A DNA stretch of 16,786 nucleotides from JBBRFH01 sp038224615 (GTDB lineage Bacteria; Planctomycetota; Phycisphaerae; Tepidisphaerales; Tepidisphaeraceae). Of this stretch, positions 1-6,388 are shown one piece after another. The stretch spans positions 1 to 16,786 of the forward strand of contig JBBRFH010000043.1 in NCBI GenBank assembly GCA_038224615.1. The letters are read 5' to 3'. How positions within the stretch are numbered: the first letter of the stretch is position 1; each line of letters begins with the position of its first letter. The notes under the pieces are model-generated. The model had not been told where the DNA came from, did not search any database, and worked only from the letters and a program-made list of their open reading frames with translations. The position numbers were made by a program, and so were the translations under genes.

Positions 1-1
1 G

Positions 2-73
2 CGCCAGGGACGGATGATTGATCACGATGAAGCGGGGTCGATGGAGCAGAAAAAACGCGAAGGGTATTTTTGA
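2..73 (+). CDS. cysD: Sulfate adenylyltransferase subunit 2, C-terminal end (partial)
   Basis: Only the last 23 codons and the stop are in the window. They read RQGRMIDHDEAGSMEQKKREGYF, whose ending ME-KK-EGYF is the conserved tail of CysD, the small catalytic subunit that makes APS from ATP and sulfate with the CysN GTPase. CysD and CysN are normally adjacent and co-transcribed, and cysNC does follow downstream, which supports the call. The stop codon TGA at 71-73 is also the first three bases of the heptamer repeat arm that begins the four-helix-bundle element. The original end of the gene may therefore coincide with, or have been supplied by, the element. The start lies outside the window. 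Confidence 0.9.
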   Translation, partial: RQGRMIDHDEAGSMEQKKREGYF

Positions 74-105
74 ATTCTGAATTCTGAAGGATGAATTCTG
101 AAAGG
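71..105 (+). repeat. Left arm of heptamer inverted repeat, TGAATTC family (element A)
   Basis: Five 7-base units follow one another: TGAATTC, TGAATTC, TGAAGGA, TGAATTC, TGAAAGG. The reverse complement of 491-525 gives the same five-unit series with about 30 of 35 identities. The first TGA ends cysD, and the purine-rich last unit plus the next bases (AAAGGAAGG) form the ribosome binding site of the enclosed gene. Confidence 0.85.
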
Positions 106-109
106 AAGG
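102..109 (+). promoter_or_regulatory. Ribosome binding site of type 1 four-helix-bundle gene, within the repeat edge
   Basis: AAGGAAGG overlaps the end of the heptamer arm (71-105) and lies 7 bases before the ATG at 117. It decides that start over the GTG at 111. It is among the clearest Shine-Dalgarno sequences in this window. Confidence 0.6.
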
Positions 110-116
110 CGTGGGG

Positions 117-482
117 ATGGCTGCTCGCGAGATACAGGATCGTGCGATGCAATATGCGGTACGCGCCGTCAAATTGTTCAGGCATCTTCAGAAGCCGCGC
201 GATGGCGCTGCAAGTGTGATTGCGAGACAGTATTTGCGGTCGGCGACTTCGATCGGGGCGAATCTGATTGAGGCGCAGTCGGGTGAGAGTCGACGAGACT
301 TCGTACACAAATGTGCGATCGCGCAGAAGGAAGCGCGGGAAGCAAAGTATTGGCTATTGCTGATGCTCAAGAGTGAGTTGGCGACGACCGCACAGTTGGA
401 GAGACTGATCGATGAAACCGACCAACTCATTGCCATCGTCACCACGATCATCGTAAAGACCAAGCGAAGTCCGAATGACTGA
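117..482 (+). CDS. Four-helix-bundle protein, S23/23S-rRNA intervening-sequence protein family (type 1)
   Basis: This 121-residue protein has the length and signature of the S23 four-helix-bundle family. The family was first known from ORFs inside 23S rRNA intervening sequences and includes relatives of the Avd protein of diversity-generating retroelements. The diagnostic stretch is QYLRSATSIGANLIEAQ (residues about 40-56), followed by the basic/aromatic helix ending EAREAKYWLLLM. A GTG at 111 is also in frame, but AGGAAGG at 103-109 lies only one base before it and seven before the ATG at 117, so 117 is preferred. The protein has no signal peptide or membrane segment and is rich in Arg, Lys and Glu. 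It lies between cysD and cysN, inside inverted heptamer arms at 71-105 and 491-525, as the cargo of an inserted element. Its base composition looks less GC-rich than cysNC. Cellular function is unknown; RNA binding is plausible from the family. Confidence 0.85.
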   Translation: MAAREIQDRAMQYAVRAVKLFRHLQKPRDGAASVIARQYLRSATSIGANLIEAQSGESRRDFVHKCAIAQKEAREAKYWLLLMLKSELATTAQLERLIDETDQLIAIVTTIIVKTKRSPND

Positions 483-490
483 CTTCGTCT

Positions 491-525
491 TCTTTCATAA
501 TTCATCATTCAGAATTCAGAATTTC
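491..525 (-). repeat. Right arm of heptamer inverted repeat, TGAATTC family (element A)
   Basis: Read on the minus strand, the units are GAAATTC, TGAATTC, TGAATGA, TGAATTA, TGAAAGA, matching the left arm (71-105) unit by unit. The arm ends 5 bases before the cysNC ATG. In the cysDN transcript the two arms could pair into a stem of about 35 bp with the four-helix-bundle gene in the loop. Confidence 0.85.
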
Positions 526-530
526 GCGCT

Positions 531-2468
531 ATGCAGACCGACACCACCACGATCGAAGACATCCACACGTACCTCGACCGCCATCAGCGGAAGGAACTGC
601 TGCGTTTTCTGACCTGTGGCAGCGTTGATGATGGAAAGTCCACGCTCATCGGCCGACTGCTGCATGACACCAAGGGGATCTACGATGACCAACTCGCGGC
701 GGTACGGCGCGACAGCACCAAGCACGGGACGACCGGCACGGGAGAAGTTGACCTGGCGCTGCTGACCGATGGGCTCAAGGCCGAGCGCGAGCAGGGGATC
801 ACGATCGACGTTGCCTACCGGTACTTCAGCACCGACAAGCGTAAGTTCATCATCGCCGACACGCCCGGCCACGAGCAGTACACGCGCAACATGGCGACCG
901 GTGCCAGCACATGCCAACTCGCGATCATCCTCATCGACGCCCGTTACGGCGTCGTTTCGCAGACGCGGCGGCACACGTTCATCGTTTCGCTGCTGGGGCT
1001 TCGCCACGTCGTCGTCGCGGTCAACAAGATGGACCTGGTCGACTTCGCGCAGGAGCGGTTCGAGCAGATCAAGGAGGACTACACCGGCTTCGTCGCCAAG
1101 CTCGGCATCCTGGATGTGCAGTTCATCCCGATGAGCGCGCTCAAAGGCGATAACGTTGTCGATAAGAGCGCCAAGATGCCCTGGTACGCCGGCCCGCCGC
1201 TGCTGGCGCATCTGGAGTCGGTACACATCGCGTCGGATCGCAACATGTCAGACGTGCGGTTCCCGGTGCAGTACGTGCTGCGGCCGAACCTCAACTTCCG
1301 CGGCTTCTCGGGCACGGTTGCCTCCGGAATCATCCGCAAAGGCGACGACGTCACGGTGCTGCCTTCGGGAAAGCGCAGTCGGATCAAGTCGATTGTCACC
1401 TTCGACGGCGAACTCGAAGAAGCGTTCAGCGGGCAGGCGGTCACGGTAACGCTCGAAGACGAGATCGACGTCTCCCGCGGCGACATGCTCGTTCATGCCG
1501 ACAACAAGCCGCGCGTCTCTGCGGAGGTGGAGGCGATGGTGGTGTGGATGGCGGAGAAGCCGCTGGTCGCCGGCCGGACGTACTGGATTAAGCAGACGAC
1601 ACGGGTGGTCGGCGCGGAGGTTGCCGAGTTCCGCCATTCCGTCGATGTCAACACGCTGGACAAGCGCCCCGCAACTCAACTGGCGATGAACGAGGTCGGC
1701 CAGGTGCTGCTGACGCTGACGCAGCCGATCGCGTATGACCCGTACAAGTTCAACGCCGTCACCGGCGCGTTCATCCTGATCGATCGCCTGACCAACGCGA
1801 CCGTGGGTGCCGGCATGATCGTCGAAGGTGCCGACCGGCGCGTGCCGGGCGATCTGTGGGACCGCACGCCCGTCGCCGGCAAGCTCAAGCAGAAGGCCGG
1901 CTCCATCACGCTCACCGACCGCGAGCAGCGTTTCGGCCAGAAGGGCGCGACGATCCTCATCTACGGCTTGACCGGCTCCGGCAAGGCGACGATCGCCTAC
2001 GCACTGGAGAGGCGGCTATGGGACGCCGGCCGTGCCGTCACCGTGTTGTACGGCCCGGACATGCGCCAGGGCCTGTGCCGCGACCTGGGGTTCACCGCGG
2101 ATGATCGCTCGGAGAATCTGCGCCGCAGCGCCGAAGTGGCGAAGATTCTGAACGACGCCGGGCAGCTCTGCATCTGCGCCTTCGTCGCGCCGCACGACAA
2201 CGTCCGCATCAAGGCCCGCGAAGTCATCGGCGCGGAACGGTTTGTCGAAGTCTTCCTCGACGCACCCGTTGAGGTCTGTCGCACGCGCGATCGTAGCGGC
2301 GCCTACGCCCTCGCTGACGGCGGAAAGATGACGCAGTTTCCGGGCGTCAGCGCCGCGTTCGAGCCGCCCACCCAGGCGGATCTCACGCTGCCCACGCACG
2401 AGCTGTCCGTGGACGAGACGGTCGATCGCATCCTGCAGATGCTTAAGCAGCGCCGCATGATTCCCTGA
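531..2468 (+). CDS. cysNC: Bifunctional sulfate adenylyltransferase subunit 1 / adenylylsulfate kinase (CysN-CysC fusion)
   Basis: The protein has 645 residues. The N-terminal CysN part is an EF-Tu-like GTPase with G1 GSVDDGKST (30-38), G2 GITID (89-93), G3 DTPGHEQY (110-117) and G4 NKMD (165-168), followed by beta-barrel domains. It couples GTP hydrolysis to APS synthesis by CysD. The C-terminal APS-kinase (CysC) part starts near residue 470 and makes PAPS from APS. It has P-loop GLTGSGKAT (479-487), the DLGF..DDRSENLRR block and the FEPP lid region. Two positions differ from textbook CysC: the P-loop Ser/Thr after Lys is Ala, and the LDGDNVR motif reads LYGPDMR (506-512). The fusion order matches other CysNC proteins. 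The start ATG at 531 leaves about 20 residues before the GTPase core. No clear Shine-Dalgarno is visible, because the repeat arm ends 5 bases upstream. It belongs with cysD as one operon, now split by the four-helix-bundle gene. Confidence 0.95.
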   Translation: MQTDTTTIEDIHTYLDRHQRKELLRFLTCGSVDDGKSTLIGRLLHDTKGIYDDQLAAVRRDSTKHGTTGTGEVDLALLTDGLKAEREQGITIDVAYRYFSTDKRKFIIADTPGHEQYTRNMATGASTCQLAIILIDARYGVVSQTRRHTFIVSLLGLRHVVVAVNKMDLVDFAQERFEQIKEDYTGFVAKLGILDVQFIPMSALKGDNVVDKSAKMPWYAGPPLLAHLESVHIASDRNMSDVRFPVQYVLRPNLNFRGFSGTVASGIIRKGDDVTVLPSGKRSRIKSIVTFDGELEEAFSGQAVTVTLEDEIDVSRGDMLVHADNKPRVSAEVEAMVVWMAEKPLVAGRTYWIKQTTRVVGAEVAEFRHSVDVNTLDKRPATQLAMNEVGQVLLTLTQPIAYDPYKFNAVTGAFILIDRLTNATVGAGMIVEGADRRVPGDLWDRTPVAGKLKQKAGSITLTDREQRFGQKGATILIYGLTGSGKATIAYALERRLWDAGRAVTVLYGPDMRQGLCRDLGFTADDRSENLRRSAEVAKILNDAGQLCICAFVAPHDNVRIKAREVIGAERFVEVFLDAPVEVCRTRDRSGAYALADGGKMTQFPGVSAAFEPPTQADLTLPTHELSVDETVDRILQMLKQRRMIP

Positions 2469-2507
2469 TCGGCGCTGGTCAGCGGTCTGGGGTATCGATG
2501 CGTGGTG

Positions 2508-2760
2508 CTACCCTGATTGTTGACCGTCAAGCCCGGCCACCGTGTCGCGCGCCAAAGCCGGACTGTCGGCGTTCACGAGCCGTCGGCGCATCTCCCGATC
2601 CCCCAGCAGTCGACCGGCGGCCGCGAGCAGGCGCAGGTGCGGGGCGGGATCTTCAGCCGGGGTAAGCAGCAGGAAGGCGGCGTCGATGTCGGTGCTCACT
2701 CCCGAATCAAGTACGCCGGCGCGCGTAATCGCCAACGCTGCGGCAGGCCAGGCAGGGCCC
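2508..2760 (-). pseudogene. EIIA-like (PTS/fructose-type) domain, C-terminal fragment with frameshift
   Basis: On the minus strand, AFLLLTPAEDPAPHLRLLAA, then GRLLGDREMRRRLVNADSP and a stop at 2510-2508 match the C-terminal half of EIIA(fructose/nitrogen)-type phosphotransfer domains, where LLTP-EDP--HL--LA is characteristic. Such domains occur as free proteins or at the C-terminus of some cation/proton antiporters; which this came from cannot be told. The preceding stretch RALPGLPQ lies in another frame. Loss of one base near 2735-2740 would explain the break, since restoring it gives LPGLPQPLAITRAGV. The N-terminal half with the phosphorylated His is absent; instead the sequence runs directly into the KdpD remnant. 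No start codon or ribosome binding site of its own is evident. The domain match is fairly clear and its origin is uncertain. Confidence 0.65.
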
Positions 2761-2897
2761 GGTTAACACCGTCGCGCCGAGCTGGTTGGCGAGAGTCAAG
2801 GTATCCCCGAGAAGTCGCTGCGTTGCGGCGTCGATGACGGTTGGCTCCTCCTGCGGTGTCTGGACATAGACGGCGTACCAGTTCCTGTTCAGTCGCC
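2757..2897 (-). pseudogene. kdpD: KdpD universal-stress-like domain fragment
   Basis: On the minus strand, about 45 codons read LNRNWYAVYVQTPQEEPTVI and, shortly after, TQRLLGDTLTLANQLGATVLT. This matches the cytoplasmic USP-like segment of the potassium sensor kinase KdpD (WYAVYVETP then LA--LGA-VV). The N-terminal KdpD domain with its Walker motifs, the membrane segments and the histidine kinase core are all missing. Upstream it joins KdpA sequence in another frame (near 2893-2901); downstream it joins the EIIA fragment (near 2757-2764). It cannot make a functional sensor. Its position after kdpA sequence agrees with the usual gene order kdpABC-D. Confidence 0.75.
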
Positions 2898-3340
2898 CCG
2901 CGCACCAGCGCCGCCGCGATCGCAATGCCGACGGCGGTCGACGCGAAGTTGTGGAACGTCAGCCCGACCATCTGGCTGAAGTACGTCATCGTGTCTTCGC
3001 CGCCGTAGCTCTGCCAATTGGTATTGGTCGTGAAGCTCGCGGCGGAGTTGAATGCCAGATCGGGCGTCATCGGCGTTTGAAGCGCATCCGGAGAGCCCTG
3101 CAGGGGCAAGTGGTTCTGTAAGCGCAGGATGCCGTATGTCAGCACGAAGCCAACCGCGCTGAACATCAGCATTGCGATTGCATACTGTTTCCACGAGTGA
3201 TCGCGCGAGGGGTTGATGCCGAAGAGCCTGTACAGCAGCAGCTCGACGGGCCCCATTACCGGATCGAGCCAGGTACGCCCTCGCTCAAGCACTGCCATCA
3301 GATACCGGCCCAGAGGCTTGGTAATGACGAGCAGGGTTGC
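2895..3340 (-). pseudogene. kdpA: Potassium-transporting ATPase subunit KdpA, internal fragment
   Basis: The minus-strand frame from about 3340 reads TLLVITKPLGRYLMAVLERG, then RTWLDPVMGPVELLLYRLFG, SWKQYAIAMLMFSAVGF and PDLAFNSAASFTTNTNWQSY. This is the N-terminal quarter of KdpA, the K+-binding channel-like subunit of the Kdp ATPase, including the first selectivity-filter region (TNTNWQ-YGGE). About 148 codons remain of a protein usually near 560-600 residues. The first dozen residues are missing and the gene breaks off after IAAALVRG. An ATG at 3298 opens an apparently free frame, but it begins inside the first conserved block and ends in out-of-frame KdpD/EIIA sequence. kdpB and kdpC are absent from the window. 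The fragment cannot transport potassium. Confidence 0.85.
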
Positions 3341-3752
3341 AGCGCCGAAGGAAGGTCGCCGATCTCGTCGAGGAACAGCGTGCCCCCCTCGGTCGCGGCG
3401 ATGCGACCCGGCGCGTCGCGCACCGCGCCGGCGTGAACGGTTTGGCCAGGTAGTCGAACGCGCCTCGTCGCATCGCCTCGACGCTGGTATCGATCGCCGC
3501 GTATGCGGTCATCACCACTACCTTCGTCCAAGACGTGCGCGCGAGTAGTTTGGGGATCGCCTCAAGGCCGTTGTCGGTCCCCAGCCGAAGGTCGACGAGG
3601 GCGAGATCGAACGATTGCCGCGATGCCGCATCGAGTCCATCGGCGGCGTTGCTGGCGGTGACAACAGTGTGCCCGTCGGCCTCCAACGAAATCGAGAGCA
3701 CGCGACGGATATTGGGTTCGTCGTCCAGGATCAGAACGTTTAAGGTATCCAG
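3335..3752 (-). pseudogene. NtrC-family response regulator remnant (receiver plus a scrap of AAA+ domain)
   Basis: The minus-strand frame from CTG at 3752 reads LDTLNVLILDDEPNIRRVLS and continues through a complete receiver: acidic DDE pair, phosphoacceptor Asp in LALVDLRLG, Thr in VVMTAY and Lys in YLAKPF. There is no ATG; the first codon is CTG where MDTLNV would be expected, so the start may be mutated (GTG at 3701 is internal). After KPFTP (near 3430) the frame shifts into AVRDAPGRIAATEGGTLFLD, then EIGDLPSALQP, the Walker-B region of sigma54-activator AAA+ domains. Everything between (the Walker A region) and everything after (the rest of AAA+, the DNA-binding HTH) is missing, and at about 3340 KdpA sequence begins. 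Both sides of the internal joint contain TTCAC, which fits a short-homology deletion. A translated product would be a lone receiver. Confidence 0.8.
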
Positions 3753-3852
3753 TCAGGCGAAGCGAATTCAGACAGGCCAGACTATAAACGCACGGACTCG
3801 CAAAGGCACTTGCGCGCCGCTGCCGGTCCTGCCTTGACGATCGTTGAGCGGC

Positions 3853-5301
3853 TTACGGCGCGACGGGAAGTGTGGTTGGCGCGGTTGTGGGCTGCGTGGC
3901 GGGCGTGGGCTGCGTGGTCGGCGCGATGTCGGCGTCGGAGCGGACGACGATCAGCACGTCGGTGGTCTGCATGGATGCGGCGTTGAAGGCGTTGGCGACG
4001 ATGTGCTCGGCGGTGGGCACCGTGGTCGGCTGCGTTGTGCCGCCGGGGAGCGGGGACGCCAAAGCCTCGGCGGCGGCGCGTGAGAACGCGGCGTCGACCG
4101 GTTGCGTGCTGGTCGGCGCCGGCGTCATGTTGGCGGCGCCCGCCTGCGCTTGTCCGTTGTACTGCGCGGCCTGGCCTTGAGGCGACTGCTGCTGCTGCTG
4201 CTGCAGTTCGGGATAGAGTTGGGCGTTGGTGTAGTAGCGGGCCTGCTGCTTTCCGCCGCGCTGCGCGGCGAAGGCCTTGGTGATTTCCTCGGCCTGGTCG
4301 GCAGAGACGTTGCGGGCCAGCAGGTACGCTTCATCGGACTGCTGCGATTTCTTCGCGACCATTTCCTGCTTGCTGCGCAGCTTACTGACGACGCCGTCGA
4401 GCCGCTGATGCGACTGAATCTGCGGCTGCTGCGCCGCGAGCGAATCCGTACCGGCGAGTGCGAGCTCAGTCGGCTCGGTCGTCGGGCCTGCGCCCGCCGC
4501 CGCTTCACGCAGGTCGGCCTGCGGGACGGTCTGAAATTCGATCTTGTTTTGCGCCAGGAAGCCTGCGACGAGGTTCTGAGTGATGAGCGTGTCGTCAGTC
4601 TCGACGAGGATCGCGCTGCTGTTGTTCAGCGATACCATCGTCGCGCGCACCGGCGGGGCGAGCGGTGTGGCGGGCATCGGCGCGCCTTCCATGGGCACGG
4701 GTTGATCCTTGGGGGTAGTCTTAAGCGGCTGCTCGCCTTCACGGCGCTGGCGATTCTTTTCGGACTCCGCCGCCATCTTGTCGGCCAATTGCTCGACGAA
4801 ATCCCGGCCGCGCGGTTCCGCGACGCGAGCACCGCCGGCGAAGGACAGATCCTTCTTGTCCTCGAGTTCGTCGCTCTTGAGCGTCGGCGCGCTGGGCAAT
4901 TGCTGAATCGACGAAGGTGCCATGGTCACCTGCGTGGGATTGCCCGACGGCAAAACCTGGTACACCAGCGCCCCGAGTCCGACCGCCAACAGCAGCATCG
5001 CCGCCGCCGCCGTCCACTGCGGCCAACGCCTGATTCGCATCGCCTCGGCGGCAGCTTCCACGTTCTCCAGTAGCGCCGACCGCTCCAGGTGCGCCTGCAG
5101 ATGATCCAGTACTTCTGCCGGCGCGCGTTCGCGCGGGAGAACCCCCAGCCGGCCCTTTTGCGCCTGCAGGTCCTGGATGAGCTGCGCGTGCTGCGGGTTG
5201 GCGGCGAGGTATTTCTCGATCTCGCCGCGCTCACCCGGCGTGAGGTCGCCCTCGACGTATGCGGCGAGGCGGGCTTCGATGATTTCCTGATCAGTGGACA
5301 T
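3853..5301 (-). CDS. Large membrane-anchored anti-sigma factor-like protein
   Basis: The protein has 482 residues. Residues 1-60 (EARLAAYVEGDLTPGERGEIEKYLAANP) resemble the anti-sigma zinc-finger-like fold of ECF anti-sigma factors, but without the His/Cys zinc ligands. One membrane helix lies at about 95-117 (WTAAAAMLLLAVGLGALVYQVL). The outer part (about 365 residues) is low in complexity: Pro/Thr/Gln-rich, a run of seven Gln (codons near 4186-4206) and TTQPT-type repeats at the end. A segment near residues 215-290 (ILVETDDTLITQNLVAGFLAQNKIEFQTV) looks more folded. The ATG at 5301 gives the expected N-terminus; no Shine-Dalgarno is visible, since the GACAGGA repeat arm sits just upstream. 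The ECF sigma gene lies upstream on the same strand, with a four-helix-bundle gene between them. The role as inhibitor of that sigma factor is inferred from domain layout and position. Confidence 0.75.
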   Translation of the reverse strand: MSTDQEIIEARLAAYVEGDLTPGERGEIEKYLAANPQHAQLIQDLQAQKGRLGVLPRERAPAEVLDHLQAHLERSALLENVEAAAEAMRIRRWPQWTAAAAMLLLAVGLGALVYQVLPSGNPTQVTMAPSSIQQLPSAPTLKSDELEDKKDLSFAGGARVAEPRGRDFVEQLADKMAAESEKNRQRREGEQPLKTTPKDQPVPMEGAPMPATPLAPPVRATMVSLNNSSAILVETDDTLITQNLVAGFLAQNKIEFQTVPQADLREAAAGAGPTTEPTELALAGTDSLAAQQPQIQSHQRLDGVVSKLRSKQEMVAKKSQQSDEAYLLARNVSADQAEEITKAFAAQRGGKQQARYYTNAQLYPELQQQQQQSPQGQAAQYNGQAQAGAANMTPAPTSTQPVDAAFSRAAAEALASPLPGGTTQPTTVPTAEHIVANAFNAASMQTTDVLIVVRSDADIAPTTQPTPATQPTTAPTTLPVAP

Positions 5302-5310
5302 TGGATAGCA

Positions 5311-5338
5311 GACAGGAGTCAGGAGACAGGAGACAGGA
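5311..5338 (+). repeat. Arm of heptamer inverted repeat, GACAGGA family (element B)
   Basis: Four units follow one another: GACAGGA, GTCAGGA, GACAGGA, GACAGGA. They are the inverted partner of 5692-5719 (about 24 of 28 identities). On the minus strand the arm encodes the C-terminal residues LLSPVS of the four-helix-bundle protein, and the one variant unit (GTCAGGA) creates its TGA stop at 5321-5319. The arm ends 9 bases before the anti-sigma ATG. Confidence 0.85.
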
Positions 5339-5687
5339 GTCGGCGATGGTAGGCATCCAGCATCCGACTCACTTCATCCAGATCTTCCAGCGCTTGTCTT
5401 GTCTCTGCATAACCCAGATCGCGCCTCAGGATGAGGTAGTAACGGCACTCCTCGACTGACCCTTGCGCGATATTCATAAACCAAGCTTTGTCGGCTCGCC
5501 CCCGCTTCTTGTAACCCTCGGCGAAGTTGGCCGGCACGGAGACGGCTGCCCGGCGAAGCTGTGAACTGATCCCGTATGTTTCGTGCTTTGGAAATCGCTC
5601 GGTCATTCGGTACATCGACAGCACCCAAGTATGCGCCTTCTGCCAGACGCCAACCTGCTCGAAACACTGTGTAGGTCCAGCGCTCAT
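5319..5687 (-). CDS. Four-helix-bundle protein, S23 family (type 2)
   Basis: This 122-residue protein has the classical S23 pattern: WQKAHTWVLSMYRMTERFP (about 14-32), ISSQLRRAAVSVPANFAEGY (about 40-59), then helix WFMNIAQGSVEECRYYLIL and a final helix LEDLDEVSRMLDAYH. It belongs to the same broad family as the gene at 117-482, but the two share only the SIGAN/SVPAN-type core, so they are distinct lineages rather than recent copies. The ATG at 5687 overlaps the sigma-factor stop (TGATG), with AGGAG from the repeat arm three bases upstream; a TTG at 5690 is a less likely start. The last six residues are encoded by the repeat arm. It is inserted between the ECF sigma gene and its anti-sigma gene. 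Function is unknown. Confidence 0.87.
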   Translation of the reverse strand: MSAGPTQCFEQVGVWQKAHTWVLSMYRMTERFPKHETYGISSQLRRAAVSVPANFAEGYKKRGRADKAWFMNIAQGSVEECRYYLILRRDLGYAETRQALEDLDEVSRMLDAYHRRLLSPVS

Positions 5688-6388
5688 CAACTCCTGTCTC
5701 CTGTCTTTTGTCTTCTGTCTACACTGCCCATTACCTTCAACAACTGCTCGCGCATCGCCAGCCGTGCCCGGAACAGCCGGCTTTTCAACGTCCCCAGCGG
5801 CCAGTCGAACACGTCGGCGATGGCCTGGTAGTCCATGTCCTCGATATCGCGCATCACGAGGATCGCGCGATATTCTGCGTCGAGCTTGCCCAGCGCGGTC
5901 AGCACCTGTTGCTGCGTCTCGCGCTGCTCGATCGCGTCAGACGGCTGCGCTTGTCCGTTGGGCGACAGGCGGTTGATCAGCGCGCTGGCCTGGTCGTCAC
6001 TTGACGTGCCGGGGCGCGGTGCATCGAGCGAGAACGTGCGGTGCCGCTGCACCTTGCGGAGGTGACTGATCGCCAGGTTCACGCCGATGCGGAACAGCCA
6101 CGTGAACGGCTGGCTTTCGCCGCGGAAGCCGTCGATCTTCGACAGGGCTTTGACGAACGCTTCCTGGGTCAGCTCGCGGGCCTCTTCACGATCGCCCACC
6201 ACACGGAGAATGGCGTTGTAGAGCCGATCCTGCGTGCGAATGGCGAGCTGCCCGAAGGCCCCGCGGTCGCCCGTCTGAGCCCTGCGAAACAGGTCGATCT
6301 CGCGCGCTTCGCCCGCCGCCGGACTTTCCGGCTGCATGCGCATCGTGCGATCGATGCTCCCGCTGCCTGTGCTGCTGACGCTCGACAT
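5687..6388 (-). CDS. ECF-type RNA polymerase sigma factor (sigma-70 family, RpoE/SigW-like)
   Basis: The protein has 233 residues with sigma region 2 at about 45-112 (RLYNAILRVVGDREEARELTQEAF, core-binding, and FTWLFRIGVNLAISHLRK, -10 recognition) and region 4 at about 157-213 (LDAEYRAILVMRDIEDMDYQ then AIADVFDWPLGTLKSRLFRAR, a helix-turn-helix for the -35). There is no region 1 or 3, as usual for ECF sigmas. The first 30 residues are a low-complexity extension; Met16 and Met18 are alternative starts. The ECF core ends near LLKVMGSV. The remaining ten residues (DRRQKTGDRS) are translated from the GACAGGA repeat arm, so the natural tail was probably shorter. The gene is followed by a coupled four-helix-bundle gene and then by its presumed anti-sigma partner. 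Confidence 0.93.
   Translation of the reverse strand: MSSVSSTGSGSIDRTMRMQPESPAAGEAREIDLFRRAQTGDRGAFGQLAIRTQDRLYNAILRVVGDREEARELTQEAFVKALSKIDGFRGESQPFTWLFRIGVNLAISHLRKVQRHRTFSLDAPRPGTSSDDQASALINRLSPNGQAQPSDAIEQRETQQQVLTALGKLDAEYRAILVMRDIEDMDYQAIADVFDWPLGTLKSRLFRARLAMREQLLKVMGSVDRRQKTGDRS
5692..5719 (-). repeat. Arm of heptamer inverted repeat, GACAGGA family (element B)
   Basis: Read on the minus strand the units are GACAGAA, GACAAAA, GACAGGA, GACAGGA, the inverted partner of 5311-5338. The sigma-factor reading frame runs through the arm, which adds RQKTGDRS to the sigma C-terminus before a TGA. The arm's final AGGAG is the probable ribosome binding site of the four-helix-bundle gene. Confidence 0.85.

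Noticed and set aside
117..482. Four-helix-bundle genes as Avd parts of a diversity-generating retroelement
   Set aside because: No reverse transcriptase, template repeat or variable repeat is present near either gene; the proteins fit the wider S23 family.
71..525. Element A as a classical insertion sequence
   Set aside because: There is no transposase and no convincing target-site duplication at its ends; the arms are tandem heptamers rather than IS-type termini.
2696..3298. The 200-codon frame as an intact short KdpA-like protein
   Set aside because: It lacks the KdpA N-terminus and three quarters of the protein, and its last third is out-of-frame KdpD/EIIA sequence; it is a chance frame over fused remnants.
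4102..5073. Open plus-strand frame of 323 codons opposite the first anti-sigma gene
   Set aside because: The product is Arg/Leu-rich shadow sequence; the minus-strand frame has a coherent domain plan and operon context.
5311..5338. Tandem heptamers as a CRISPR array
   Set aside because: The units are 7 bases with no spacers and no cas genes are nearby.
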